DNA of 64,000 nt, taken from positions 40,292 through 104,291 of the forward strand of contig NZ_BBYG01000026.1 in assembly GCF_001184025.1 (NCBI RefSeq), written 5' to 3'. The notes below the pieces were generated by a model. That model worked only from the letters and a program-made list of their open reading frames with translations, was not told the origin of the DNA and did no database searches. This DNA comes from Streptomyces maremycinicus. GTDB taxonomy: Bacteria > Actinomycetota > Actinomycetes > Streptomycetales > Streptomycetaceae. Both the position numbers and the translations under genes were made by a program. This document shows positions 24,405-32,859 of this stretch, piece after piece (position 1 is the first letter of the stretch; every line of letters starts with the position of its first letter).

Positions 24405-25010
24405 TCAGCGGGCCATGATCAGGCTCATCGCCTCGTTGCGCGTCGCCGCGTCGCGCAGCTGGCCCCGCACCGCCGAGGTGATGGTCTTGGCGCCGGGCTT
24501 GCGGATGCCCCGCATCGACATGCACATGTGCTCGCACTCGATGACGACGATCACCCCGCGCGGCTCCAGGATCTCCATCAGGGAGTCGGCGATCTGCGTG
24601 GTGAGTCGTTCCTGCACCTGCGGACGGCGCGCGTAGACGTCCACCAGCCGGGCCAGCTTGGACAGGCCGGTGATCTTCCCCGAGGTGGACGGGATGTACC
24701 CGACGTGGGCGACGCCCCTGAACGGCACCAGATGGTGTTCGCAGGTGCTGAACACCTCGATGTCCTTCACGAGCACCATCTCGTCGTGCCCCAGGTCGAA
24801 GGTCGTCGTCAGCACGTCCTCGGGCTGCTGCCACAGACCGGCGAATATCTCCTTGTACGCCCGCGCAACCCGCGCCGGCGTCTCCCGGAGGCCCTCGCGG
24901 TCCGGGTCCTCGCCGACCGCGATCAGCAGCTCGCGTACGGCGTTCTCGGCGCGCTTCTCGTCGAACTCGCCGATGGCGCCCTCGCCGTCCAGCGTCACGG
25001 GGTCGGTCAT
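24405..25010 (-). CDS. folE: GTP cyclohydrolase I
   Basis: First step of folate synthesis: GTP to dihydroneopterin triphosphate. The 201-residue product from ATG 25010 shows STCEHHLVPFRGVAHVGYIP (zinc-binding Cys and His), GLSKLARLVD, RPQVQERLTTQIAD and CEHMCMSMRGI (second zinc Cys). It converges with the folP-to-DUF3180 operon. A terminator hairpin separates it from ftsH, so it is probably transcribed from its own promoter within 25011-25086. Confidence 0.97.
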   Translation of the reverse strand: MTDPVTLDGEGAIGEFDEKRAENAVRELLIAVGEDPDREGLRETPARVARAYKEIFAGLWQQPEDVLTTTFDLGHDEMVLVKDIEVFSTCEHHLVPFRGVAHVGYIPSTSGKITGLSKLARLVDVYARRPQVQERLTTQIADSLMEILEPRGVIVVIECEHMCMSMRGIRKPGAKTITSAVRGQLRDAATRNEAMSLIMAR

Positions 25011-25086
25011 GTGGTGCCTCGTTCCTGTGCGGGTCACGCGTGTGGGTCACGCGCCTCGTCGCGGCATCGACAGACGTCAGACGAAA

Positions 25087-25126
25087 ATGCCGCGCCCCCC
25101 AGGCTAGAACCTGGGGGGCGCGGCAT
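25087..25126 (-). terminator. Strong rho-independent terminator after ftsH
   Basis: The arms 25087-25103 and 25110-25126 are perfectly complementary over 17 bp around the 6-nt loop CTAGAA. Reading leftwards, the hairpin is followed by a short T-run (GCATTTTCGT). It lies 36 bp after the ftsH stop and before folE. Confidence 0.88.
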
Positions 25127-25161
25127 CCATTCCGGGCCTGGTGGGGCACCCGGGAGCCTGA

Positions 25162-27201
25162 TCAGCTCTCGGGGCGGTCCTCCGGGGCCGGCTCGGTCAC
25201 CGGGGTGGGTTCCACCGCGGTGGACTTCGCCGTGGAGATCGCCGGCGTCGCGCCGTTGGCACCGTTCGTCAGCGCGAGCTCCCTGGGGGAGAGCACCGGC
25301 GGACGGGTGGACGGCGTACGCCGCGAGGAGCCGGTCCAGGCGGGCCTCGCCGGACGCTTGACGATCGCGGAGAAGACCTCGGCGATCTGCTCCTTGTTCA
25401 GCGTCTCCTTCTCGAGCAGCTGAAGCACCAGGTTGTCGAGGACGTCGCGGTTCTCGACCAGGATCTCCCAGGCCTCGTTGTGCGCGTTCTCGATGAGCTT
25501 CTTGACTTCCTCGTCCACCAGCGCGGCGACCTCTTCCGAGTAGTCGCGCTGGTGAGCCATCTCACGGCCGAGGAACGGCTCGGTGTTGTCGCCGCCGAAC
25601 TTGATCGCGCCCAGACGCTCGGTCATGCCGTACTGGGTGACCATCGCGCGGGCCGTGGCGGTGGCCTTCTCGATGTCGTTCGCGGCGCCGGTGGTCGGGT
25701 CGTGGAAGACCAGTTCCTCGGCGGCGCGGCCACCCAGCATGTACGCCAGCTGGTCGAGCATCTCGTTGCGCGTGGTCGAGTACTTGTCCTCGTCCGGCAG
25801 GACCATCGTGTAGCCGAGGGCCCGTCCGCGCGACAGGATCGTGATCTTGTGGACCGGGTCGGAGTTCGGGGAGGCCGCCGCGACCAGGGCGTGTCCGCCC
25901 TCGTGGTACGCGGTGATCTTCTTTTCCTTGTCCGACATGATCCGGGTCCGCTTCTGCGGGCCCGCCACGACGCGGTCGATGGCCTCGTCCAGCGAGTGGT
26001 TGTCGATGAGCTTCTTGTCGCTGCGCGCCGTGAGGAGCGCCGCTTCGTTCAGCACGTTCGACAGGTCCGCGCCGGTGAAGCCCGGGGTACGGCGGGCGAC
26101 GGCCGACAGGTCGACGTCCGGGGCGACCGGCTTGCCCTTCTGGTGAACCTTGAGGATCTCCAGACGGCCCTGCATGTCCGGGCGGTCGACCGCGATCTGG
26201 CGGTCGAAACGGCCGGGCCGCAGCAGCGCGGGGTCGAGGATGTCGGGCCGGTTCGTGGCGGCGATGAGGATCACGCCGCCCTTCACGTCGAAGCCGTCCA
26301 TCTCGACGAGCAGCTGGTTCAGCGTCTGCTCGCGCTCGTCGTGACCGCCGCCGAGGCCGGCGCCGCGATGGCGGCCGACCGCGTCGATCTCGTCGACGAA
26401 GACGATCGCCGGGGCGTTCGCCTTGGCCTGCTCGAACAGGTCACGGACCCGGGAGGCACCGACACCGACGAACATCTCGACGAAGTCGGAACCCGAGATC
26501 GAGTAGAAGGGAACGCCCGCCTCACCGGCGACGGCACGCGCGAGAAGCGTCTTGCCGGTACCGGGCGGGCCGTACAGGAGCACGCCCTTGGGGATCTTGG
26601 CGCCGACGGCCTGGAACTTCGCCGGTTCCTGGAGGAATTCCTTGATCTCGTGGAGTTCCTCGACCGCCTCGTCCGAGCCCGCGACGTCGGCGAAGGTCGT
26701 CTTCGGGGTGTCCTTGGTGATGAGCTTCGCCTTGGACTTCCCGAAGTTCATGACTCGGGAGCCGCCGCCCTGCATCTGATTCATCAGGAACAGGAAGACG
26801 ACCACGATGAGGACGAAGGGGAGCAGGGACAGCAGGATCCCGACGAAGGCGTTCTGCTTCGTCGGCGAGACTGTGTATCCGTCCGGGATCTGCTTGTCCT
26901 GGTACTTGGTCTGAAGCGTGTTGGCAATGGTCACGCCCTGGTCGCCGATGTAGCTCGCCTGGATCTTCGAGCTGTCCTTGACCTTTTCGCCGTCCTTGAG
27001 CGTGACCTTGATGGTCTGCTCGTCACCGGTGGTGAGCTTGGCCGACTCGACCTTGTTGTCGTTGATCGCTGCAATGACCTGGCCGGTGTCCACCGTCTTG
27101 TAGCCGCCGGACGAGCCGACGACCTGCATCAACACGACCACGGCAAGGACGGCCAGCACGATCCACATGACCGGCCCACGGAAGTATCGCTTCACGTCCA
27201 T
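25162..27201 (-). CDS. ftsH: ATP-dependent zinc metalloprotease FtsH
   Basis: Membrane-bound AAA+ protease that degrades membrane and regulatory proteins. From ATG 27201 (MDVKRYFRGP) the 679-residue product has transmembrane helices at about 12-28 and 117-140 around a periplasmic-type domain, Walker A GPPGTGKT at 211-218, Walker B VFVDEID at 267-273, the second region of homology, and the zinc site HEGGH at 433-437. An ATG at 27237 would add 12 residues. The C-terminus is about 40 residues longer than in E. coli and Pro/Thr-rich. It follows hpt by 186 bp. Confidence 0.97.
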   Translation of the reverse strand: MDVKRYFRGPVMWIVLAVLAVVVLMQVVGSSGGYKTVDTGQVIAAINDNKVESAKLTTGDEQTIKVTLKDGEKVKDSSKIQASYIGDQGVTIANTLQTKYQDKQIPDGYTVSPTKQNAFVGILLSLLPFVLIVVVFLFLMNQMQGGGSRVMNFGKSKAKLITKDTPKTTFADVAGSDEAVEELHEIKEFLQEPAKFQAVGAKIPKGVLLYGPPGTGKTLLARAVAGEAGVPFYSISGSDFVEMFVGVGASRVRDLFEQAKANAPAIVFVDEIDAVGRHRGAGLGGGHDEREQTLNQLLVEMDGFDVKGGVILIAATNRPDILDPALLRPGRFDRQIAVDRPDMQGRLEILKVHQKGKPVAPDVDLSAVARRTPGFTGADLSNVLNEAALLTARSDKKLIDNHSLDEAIDRVVAGPQKRTRIMSDKEKKITAYHEGGHALVAAASPNSDPVHKITILSRGRALGYTMVLPDEDKYSTTRNEMLDQLAYMLGGRAAEELVFHDPTTGAANDIEKATATARAMVTQYGMTERLGAIKFGGDNTEPFLGREMAHQRDYSEEVAALVDEEVKKLIENAHNEAWEILVENRDVLDNLVLQLLEKETLNKEQIAEVFSAIVKRPARPAWTGSSRRTPSTRPPVLSPRELALTNGANGATPAISTAKSTAVEPTPVTEPAPEDRPES

Positions 27202-27387
27202 CCATACGGAGCGGTGTCGCCCCGTCCCTCCTGCCATAGTGAGTTTGATAAGACAGTTCTTCTGACGGTACCCCAGCTTTGTCGCGCGGAGCCGCACGGG
27301 ACGGCTGGCGCACCCGTCTGCATGCTCCAACGGCGAAAGGCCCGCCGGGGTTCCCGATCTTCGTACGGGGCTTGGGCCCTTCGGGTC

Positions 27388-27948
27388 TCAGCCGCCGTAG
27401 ACGTGGGGCGCGAGCGTACCCACGAACGGGAGGTTGCGGTACTTCTCGGCGTAGTCGAGGCCGTAGCCGACGACGAACTCGTTGGGAATGTCGAAGCCGA
27501 CCCACTCGACGTCGATGGCGACCTTGGCGGCCTCGGGCTTGCGCAGCAGCGTGCACACCTTGAGGGTGGCGGGCTCGCGCGAGCCGAGGTTGGAGATCAG
27601 CCAGGACAGCGTCAGACCGGAGTCGATGATGTCCTCGACGATCAGGACGTGACGGCCCTTGATGTCGGTGTCCAGGTCCTTGAGGATCCGTACGACCCCG
27701 GAGGACTGGGTGCCCGCGCCGTAGGACGACACGGCCATCCAGTCCATGGTGACGGGGGTGGACAGGGATCGGGCGAGGTCGGCCATGACCATCACGGCGC
27801 CCTTCAGGACACCGACGATGAGCAGGTCCTTGCCCGCGTATTCCGCATCGATCTTCGCGGCCAGTTCGACCAGCTTCGCGTCGATCTCTTCCTTGGTGAT
27901 GAGCACCTCTTTGAGGTCGGTGCCCATGTCTTTCGCGTCCACCCGCAT
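27388..27948 (-). CDS. hpt: Hypoxanthine phosphoribosyltransferase
   Basis: Purine salvage: hypoxanthine (and guanine) plus PRPP to the nucleotide. The PRPP-binding signature VLIVEDIIDSGLTL is complete, with GVLKGAVMVMADL upstream and the purine-binding DIPNEFVVGYGLDYAEKYRNLP near the C-terminus. ATG 27948 (MRVDAKDMG, 186 residues) is used; a GTG at 27966 would add six residues. It is 72 bp downstream of tilS, the widespread tilS-hpt-ftsH order. Confidence 0.95.
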   Translation of the reverse strand: MRVDAKDMGTDLKEVLITKEEIDAKLVELAAKIDAEYAGKDLLIVGVLKGAVMVMADLARSLSTPVTMDWMAVSSYGAGTQSSGVVRILKDLDTDIKGRHVLIVEDIIDSGLTLSWLISNLGSREPATLKVCTLLRKPEAAKVAIDVEWVGFDIPNEFVVGYGLDYAEKYRNLPFVGTLAPHVYGG

Positions 27949-28020
27949 CACTTTCGGTTGTCCCACCGGCCACCGGGACCGCCCACGACCACGTAAGCGG
28001 TCCTGCCGGAGGGCCCGGAT

Positions 28021-29052
28021 TCAGCCTTGCCGAATCACCAGTCTGCCACCCTGGCGCTGAGCGACGACTTTGCCGGGGAGATTGATGACCCCCTGGCCGC
28101 GCCAACCGGTGATCAGCCGGTCGACCTCCTCGATGTGCCGGGCGAAGAGGGAACCGGCCGGAGCGCCCGCCTCGATGGCGGCGCGGCGCAGGATCCGACG
28201 GCGCACGGCGGGCGGCAGGGCGTAGAGCTTGGCGCACTCCAGGAGACCGGCGGCGTCCCGTACCGAGGACTCGGCCTGGCCCGCCCAGGCGTCGAGGGCG
28301 TCGGCGTCGTCACGGGACAGCTGGGCCGTACGGGCGAGCGCCTCGACGACGCCCTTGCCGAGCGCCTTCTCCAGTGCGGGCAGTCCCTCGTGGCGCAGCC
28401 GGGAGCGGGTGTAGGCCGGGTCGGCGTTGTGCGGGTCGTCCCAGACGGGCAGGGACTGGACCATGCAGGCCTTGCGGGCGGTCTGCCGGTCGAGCTGGAG
28501 GAAGGGGCGGCGGTAGCGGCGGGCGGCCCCCGGGCCGCCGGAGACGGCCGCCATCCCGGACAGGGAGCGGATGCCGGAGCCGCGGGCGAGGCCGAGGAGG
28601 ACGGTTTCGGCCTGGTCGTCGCGGGTGTGGCCGAGCAGGACCGCGACTGCGCCGTGCCGGACGGCGGCGTCGTCGAGGGCTGCGTAGCGCGCGTCACGGG
28701 CGGCGGCCTCGGGGCCGCCCTCGCGGCCCACGGTCACCGCCGTGGCCTCCACGGGGTCGAGGCCGAGTTCGCGCAGCCGCAGGACGACTTCCTCGGCGCG
28801 CAGGTCGGAGCCGGGCTGGAGGCCGTGGTCGACGGTGACACCGCCGGCCCGGATGCCCAGCCGGGGCGCCTCGAAGGCGAGGGCGGAGGCGAGCGCCATG
28901 GAGTCGGCGCCGCCGGAGCACGCCACGAACACGAGCGGCGGTGCCGGTCGCTCGCGGGAGTCCGTCTCGGGGGCGGGATGGTCGTTGAGGATGTCGTGGA
29001 GTACGCGGCGGACCGCCAGGCGTATCGCCGCGACCGCAGGATGGGGACCCAC
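28021..29052 (-). CDS. tilS: tRNA(Ile)-lysidine synthetase
   Basis: Modifies C34 of the CAU-anticodon tRNA-Ile to lysidine so that it reads AUA. The PP-loop SGGADSMAL (residues 46-54), GHTRDDQAETVLLGLARGSG and RPFLQLDRQTARKACM are N-type ATP pyrophosphatase/TilS features. At 343 residues it lacks part of the C-terminal domains of E. coli TilS, as usual for the short actinobacterial form. The GTG start is at 29050-29052. Confidence 0.95.
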   Translation of the reverse strand: MGPHPAVAAIRLAVRRVLHDILNDHPAPETDSRERPAPPLVFVACSGGADSMALASALAFEAPRLGIRAGGVTVDHGLQPGSDLRAEEVVLRLRELGLDPVEATAVTVGREGGPEAAARDARYAALDDAAVRHGAVAVLLGHTRDDQAETVLLGLARGSGIRSLSGMAAVSGGPGAARRYRRPFLQLDRQTARKACMVQSLPVWDDPHNADPAYTRSRLRHEGLPALEKALGKGVVEALARTAQLSRDDADALDAWAGQAESSVRDAAGLLECAKLYALPPAVRRRILRRAAIEAGAPAGSLFARHIEEVDRLITGWRGQGVINLPGKVVAQRQGGRLVIRQG

Positions 29053-29262
29053 TGTCCGGTTCCCTTCATGAAGTTTTCGGGGTGAACCCGAGGTTCAGTC
29101 ACGCAGAGTGTGTAGATGGTGACAGAACCCGGCCGTTCCCCGAGCATTGCACGCCTGCCCAGGGCTCACGGTCCCTCGGACGGGTGATTGAAGGGGCGTT
29201 CTCCTGCCGTCGGCCGGATTCGGTTCACCGTGTTCGTGGCCACCGTCTTTCCGGCGGGTTCC

Positions 29263-30393
29263 TCACTCGGCCTTGCGGTGCACGCGCGCGACCCACTCCG
29301 CCGGCTTGGCGATCTCGGCCTTGGTCGGAAGTGTGTTCGGGGAGGTCCAGACGCGGTTGAACCCGTCCATGCCCACCTCGTCGACGACGGCCCGTACGAA
29401 GCGCTCGCCGTCCCGGTACTGCTTGAGCTTGGCGTCCAGGCCGAGCAGCTTGCGCAGGGCGATGTCCAGTCGCGAGGCGCCCTTGGCGCGGCGCTGCTGG
29501 AACTTCTCACGGATCTCGGCGACGGACGCGACGACCTCGGGGCCCACTCCGTCCATGACGAAGTCGGCGTGTCCCTCCAGGAGCGACATGACGGCGGTGA
29601 GGCGGGCGAGGATCTCGCGCTGGGCGGGCGTCTGCACCAGTTCGACCAGGGAACGGCCGCCGTCGTCCTCCTCGCCCTCGGGCCGGCCGCCGGCGAGGGA
29701 CTGGGCCGCGTCCCTGACCCGCTCCAGGAACGTCATGGGATCGACGTCGGTCTCGCCGAGGAACGACTGGATCTCGCCCTCGAGATGGTCGCGCAGCCAG
29801 GGCACGGCCGAGAACTGGGTGCGGTGCGTCTCCTCGTGGAGGCACACCCAGAGCCGGAAGTCGTGGGGCTCCACGTCGAGTTCGCGTTCCACGTGGACGA
29901 TGTTCGGCGCGACGAGCAGCAGCCGCCCGCCGCCGTTGGCCCCGGCGGGGAGTTCGCGGGTGGCGGGGGCGAAGGTCTCGTACTGGCCGAGGACGCGGGA
30001 GGACAGGAACGACAGCAGCATGCCGAGTTCGACGCCGGTGACCTTGCCGCCGACGGCGCCGAGGACCGCGCCGCCGGGGGTGCTGCCGCGCCGTTCCTGC
30101 ATCTTGTCGAGGAGGGGTTTGAGGATCTCGCGGAATCCCGCCACGTTCGCCGCCACCCAGCCGGGGCGGTCGACGACGAGGACCGGGGTGTCGTGGATCT
30201 CCTCGGTGCCCATACGAGTGAAGCCCCGGACGTGTCCCTCCGAGGCTTTGGCGTGTCGGCGCAGTTCCGCGACGACGGCACGGGCCTCGTCACGGCTGAC
30301 CTCCGGTCCCGGCCGCACGAGCCGGGTCGCGGTCGCCACCGCGAGATTCCAGTCGACCATCCCCGAAGAAGCAGCGCCACCGATGCTCGTCAT
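29263..30393 (-). CDS. DUF2342 zincin-like metallopeptidase
   Basis: A 376-residue protein of the actinobacterial DUF2342 family, often annotated as a zinc-dependent metalloprotease or coenzyme F420-associated protein. The metal site is VCLHEETHRTQF (HExxH) with a candidate third ligand in the downstream LLEGHADFVMDGVGP segment. There is no signal peptide or membrane helix, so it should be cytoplasmic. It sits between dac and tilS on the same strand, a conserved position. Physiological substrate unknown. ATG 30393. Confidence 0.9.
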   Translation of the reverse strand: MTSIGGAASSGMVDWNLAVATATRLVRPGPEVSRDEARAVVAELRRHAKASEGHVRGFTRMGTEEIHDTPVLVVDRPGWVAANVAGFREILKPLLDKMQERRGSTPGGAVLGAVGGKVTGVELGMLLSFLSSRVLGQYETFAPATRELPAGANGGGRLLLVAPNIVHVERELDVEPHDFRLWVCLHEETHRTQFSAVPWLRDHLEGEIQSFLGETDVDPMTFLERVRDAAQSLAGGRPEGEEDDGGRSLVELVQTPAQREILARLTAVMSLLEGHADFVMDGVGPEVVASVAEIREKFQQRRAKGASRLDIALRKLLGLDAKLKQYRDGERFVRAVVDEVGMDGFNRVWTSPNTLPTKAEIAKPAEWVARVHRKAE

Positions 30394-30503
30394 GCGTCAA
30401 CCGTACGTGAGCACCGCCGTCGGGGGCAGGCCGCGGACGACCGGTCAGGGAGATGTCAGGGTCCGGGCCGGGGGCGGCCCGGGGGTGCCGGGGCCGCGCC
30501 CCC

Positions 30504-32165
30504 TCAGCGGCAGCCGCATCCCGCCAGCGCCGTCGCCGCGCGGTCCAGCGCCGCCTGGGCCGCCGCCGGGTCGCTCGTGCCGGCCGCCAGGAGCGCGAAC
30601 GCGAGGAGGCGGCCGTCCTGGTCGACGACCGTGCCCGCGAGGGTGTTCACGCCGGTCAGGGTGCCGGTCTTGGCCCGGACGACACCGGCCGCGCCCTCGG
30701 TGTAGCGGCTGGTGAGGGTGCCGGTGAAGCCCGCGACGGGCAGGCCGGTGAGGACGGGCCGCAGCTCGGGGCGGGCGGCGTCGCCGGCCTTGACCAGGAG
30801 AGCCGTCAGGAGGTTCGCCGTGAGCCGGTCCTCGCGGTCGAGACCGCTGCCGTCCTTGATCCGGACGCCGGTCAACGGCAGCCCCAGCTTCTTCAGTTGC
30901 GCCTGGACGGCCTTGCCGGCGCCGGCGAAGTCGGGGCGGCCGCCGGTCGCGACGGCGGTCTGGCGGGCGAGCGCCTCGGCGATGTCGTTGTCGCTGTTGG
31001 TCAGCATCCGTTCGACCAGGACGGACAGCGGGGGCGAGGAGACCGTGGCGAGGGTCTGCGCGCGCGTGGTGGCCTTGGAGGGGCCGGGGGCGGAGGTCTT
31101 GACGCCCGCGGCCGCCAGGAACTCGGCGAACCGGCGGGTCGCGTCGGCCGCCGGGTCGCTCACCCGGGCCGTCGGGCCGCTGGTGGAGTCGTCGGTACGG
31201 CCCTCGTCCGCGGACAGGGCGGTGACCGGGGCGAGGTTGGGGTTGACCCCGATGGGGTGAATCCGGGTTCCGGCGAACAGCGTCGTGTCGTACGAGAGCG
31301 TCACCTCGGTGAGGCCGCGCTTCTTCAGCGCGGCCGCCGTGGAACGGGCGAGGGCGCGCAGGTCGGCCCAGCCCCCGGCGTCCGCGCGGGCCGTGAGGGT
31401 GGGGTCACCGCCGCCGACGAGGACGACCTCCCTGGTGTCGGGTTCCAGGGCGGCGCGGGTGGTGAGGCGGTGCTCGCCGCCCATCGCGGAGAGCGCGGCG
31501 ACCGCGGTGGCGATCTTCGTGGTGGACGCCGGGGTCAGCGCCTGGTCGGCGCCGGAGCCGTACAGCCGCTTGCCGGTGGCCACGTCGACGACCACGGCGG
31601 TCCGCCGGGCTCCGAGGGCCGGATCGCCCAGGAGGGGGCCCAGGACGCCCGCGAGGCCCGTACCGGTCGGAAGACCGTCGGAGGCGGACTTCACGGCGTT
31701 GGTGGCGGCGCCCAGGCCCGTGAGGACGGAGGCGGCGCTCGGCGCCGGCCGCGGCGCTCCGGCCGCCGTGTCGGAGGTACCGGACGAATCGTCCGTACGG
31801 CCGTGATCTGTGCCACCCACCCGTTCCAGGGCGACGGCCCGGTCCCGCTCCGCCGTACGCTGACCGGTGGAGTCCCAAGGACCGGCGGCGGTCACCACAC
31901 CGGCGGCCAGTGCCAGCCCGGCGGTCGCCGCACCCGCGGTGTACTGCCAGGACCTGGCGTTCGGACCGGCCTTCGTGATCCGCTCGAGCTGCGGCTTCGC
32001 CGCCTGTGTGAGCCGTGCGACCTGCGGCTTCGCGGCCGCCGTCACCCGTGCGAGACGAGGTCGTACGATCCCTGCGGCCCGTGCCAGACGCGGTCGTACG
32101 GCGTCCGTTACCCGCACCACGTGCGGTCTCGCGGCCCGCCAAAGCCTCAGCTCTGGCACGAACAC
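30504..32165 (-). CDS. dac: D-alanyl-D-alanine carboxypeptidase/endopeptidase (PBP4 class) with 11-residue repeat tail
   Basis: Class C penicillin-binding protein that trims peptidoglycan stem peptides outside the membrane. The catalytic motifs are SxxK (STTK, residues 214-217), SDN in LTNSDNDIAEAL, and KTG in RAKTGTLTG; the large insert domain between SxxK and SDN is typical of PBP4. The membrane anchor is about residues 75-95. Residues 12-66, on the cytoplasmic side, are five consecutive 11-residue repeats with consensus [AV][RK]PxLxR[VIL]TxA. GTG 32165 is used; GTG 32159 is better spaced from AAAGGGG and would remove two residues. It is divergent from ppa. Confidence 0.93.
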   Translation of the reverse strand: MFVPELRLWRAARPHVVRVTDAVRPRLARAAGIVRPRLARVTAAAKPQVARLTQAAKPQLERITKAGPNARSWQYTAGAATAGLALAAGVVTAAGPWDSTGQRTAERDRAVALERVGGTDHGRTDDSSGTSDTAAGAPRPAPSAASVLTGLGAATNAVKSASDGLPTGTGLAGVLGPLLGDPALGARRTAVVVDVATGKRLYGSGADQALTPASTTKIATAVAALSAMGGEHRLTTRAALEPDTREVVLVGGGDPTLTARADAGGWADLRALARSTAAALKKRGLTEVTLSYDTTLFAGTRIHPIGVNPNLAPVTALSADEGRTDDSTSGPTARVSDPAADATRRFAEFLAAAGVKTSAPGPSKATTRAQTLATVSSPPLSVLVERMLTNSDNDIAEALARQTAVATGGRPDFAGAGKAVQAQLKKLGLPLTGVRIKDGSGLDREDRLTANLLTALLVKAGDAARPELRPVLTGLPVAGFTGTLTSRYTEGAAGVVRAKTGTLTGVNTLAGTVVDQDGRLLAFALLAAGTSDPAAAQAALDRAATALAGCGCR

Positions 32166-32244
32166 CAGCCCCTTTCGCGATCACACAGCAGCGTGAGGGA
32201 CACTTAACCACCAGAACTATGTGCTGATCATGGAGGAGCCACCG

Positions 32245-32736
32245 GTGGAGTTCGACGTCACGATCGAGATCCCGAAGGGTTCGCGGAACAAGTACGAGGT
32301 GGACCACGAGACCGGTCGGATCCGCCTGGACCGTCGACTCTTCACCTCGACCGCCTACCCGACCGACTACGGATTCGTCGAGAACACTCTCGGCGAGGAC
32401 GGCGACCCGCTGGACGCGCTGGTCATCCTGGACGAGCCGACGTTCCCGGGCTGCCTGATCCGCTGCCGCGCGATCGGCATGTTCCGGATGACGGACGAGG
32501 CCGGCGGCGACGACAAGCTGCTCTGCGTCCCGTCGACCGACCCGCGCGTGGAGCACCTGCGGGACATCCACCACGTGTCGGAGTTCGACCGTCTGGAGAT
32601 CCAGCACTTCTTCGAGGTCTACAAGGACCTGGAGCCCGGCAAGTCCGTCGAGGGCGCCGACTGGGTCGGCCGCACCGAGGCCGAGGCCGAGATCGAGCGG
32701 TCCTACAAGCGTTTCAAGGACCAGGGCGGCCACTGA
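32245..32736 (+). CDS. ppa: Inorganic pyrophosphatase
   Basis: Family I soluble pyrophosphatase. EIPKGSRNKYEVDHETG, the YPxDYGFVExT block (AYPTDYGFVENTLGEDGDPLDALV) with the metal-binding DGDPLD aspartates, and KDLEPGKSV are complete. GTG 32245 is chosen since GGAGGAG lies about 7 nt upstream and homologues begin at M-EFDVTIEIPKG; the product is 163 residues. A perfect palindrome 30 bp after the stop should terminate transcription. Confidence 0.97.
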   Translation: MEFDVTIEIPKGSRNKYEVDHETGRIRLDRRLFTSTAYPTDYGFVENTLGEDGDPLDALVILDEPTFPGCLIRCRAIGMFRMTDEAGGDDKLLCVPSTDPRVEHLRDIHHVSEFDRLEIQHFFEVYKDLEPGKSVEGADWVGRTEAEAEIERSYKRFKDQGGH

Positions 32737-32766
32737 GGCCGTTGTGGCCTCTGTCGCCTGATGTCA

Positions 32767-32804
32767 CCGGAAGGGCCGCACGCGTACGCGTGCGGCCCTT
32801 CCGG
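32767..32804. terminator. Perfect 38-bp palindrome after ppa
   Basis: Bases 32767-32785 are exactly complementary to 32786-32804 (19-bp arms, no spacer), beginning CCGGAAGGGCC. It lies between ppa and the co-directional exporter gene. A terminator of the loop-less Streptomyces type is the simplest reading; a binding site for a dimeric protein is possible. Confidence 0.75.
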
Positions 32805-32859
32805 CCGTCTGTGCGCATACTGAGGCCTACGGAAGGTGTCGTTCAGGGAGCGTTGCTGA

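Noticed and set aside
32166..32244. Divergent promoters of dac and ppa
   Set aside because: The gap must hold both, but no -35/-10 pair with sensible spacing could be chosen with confidence.
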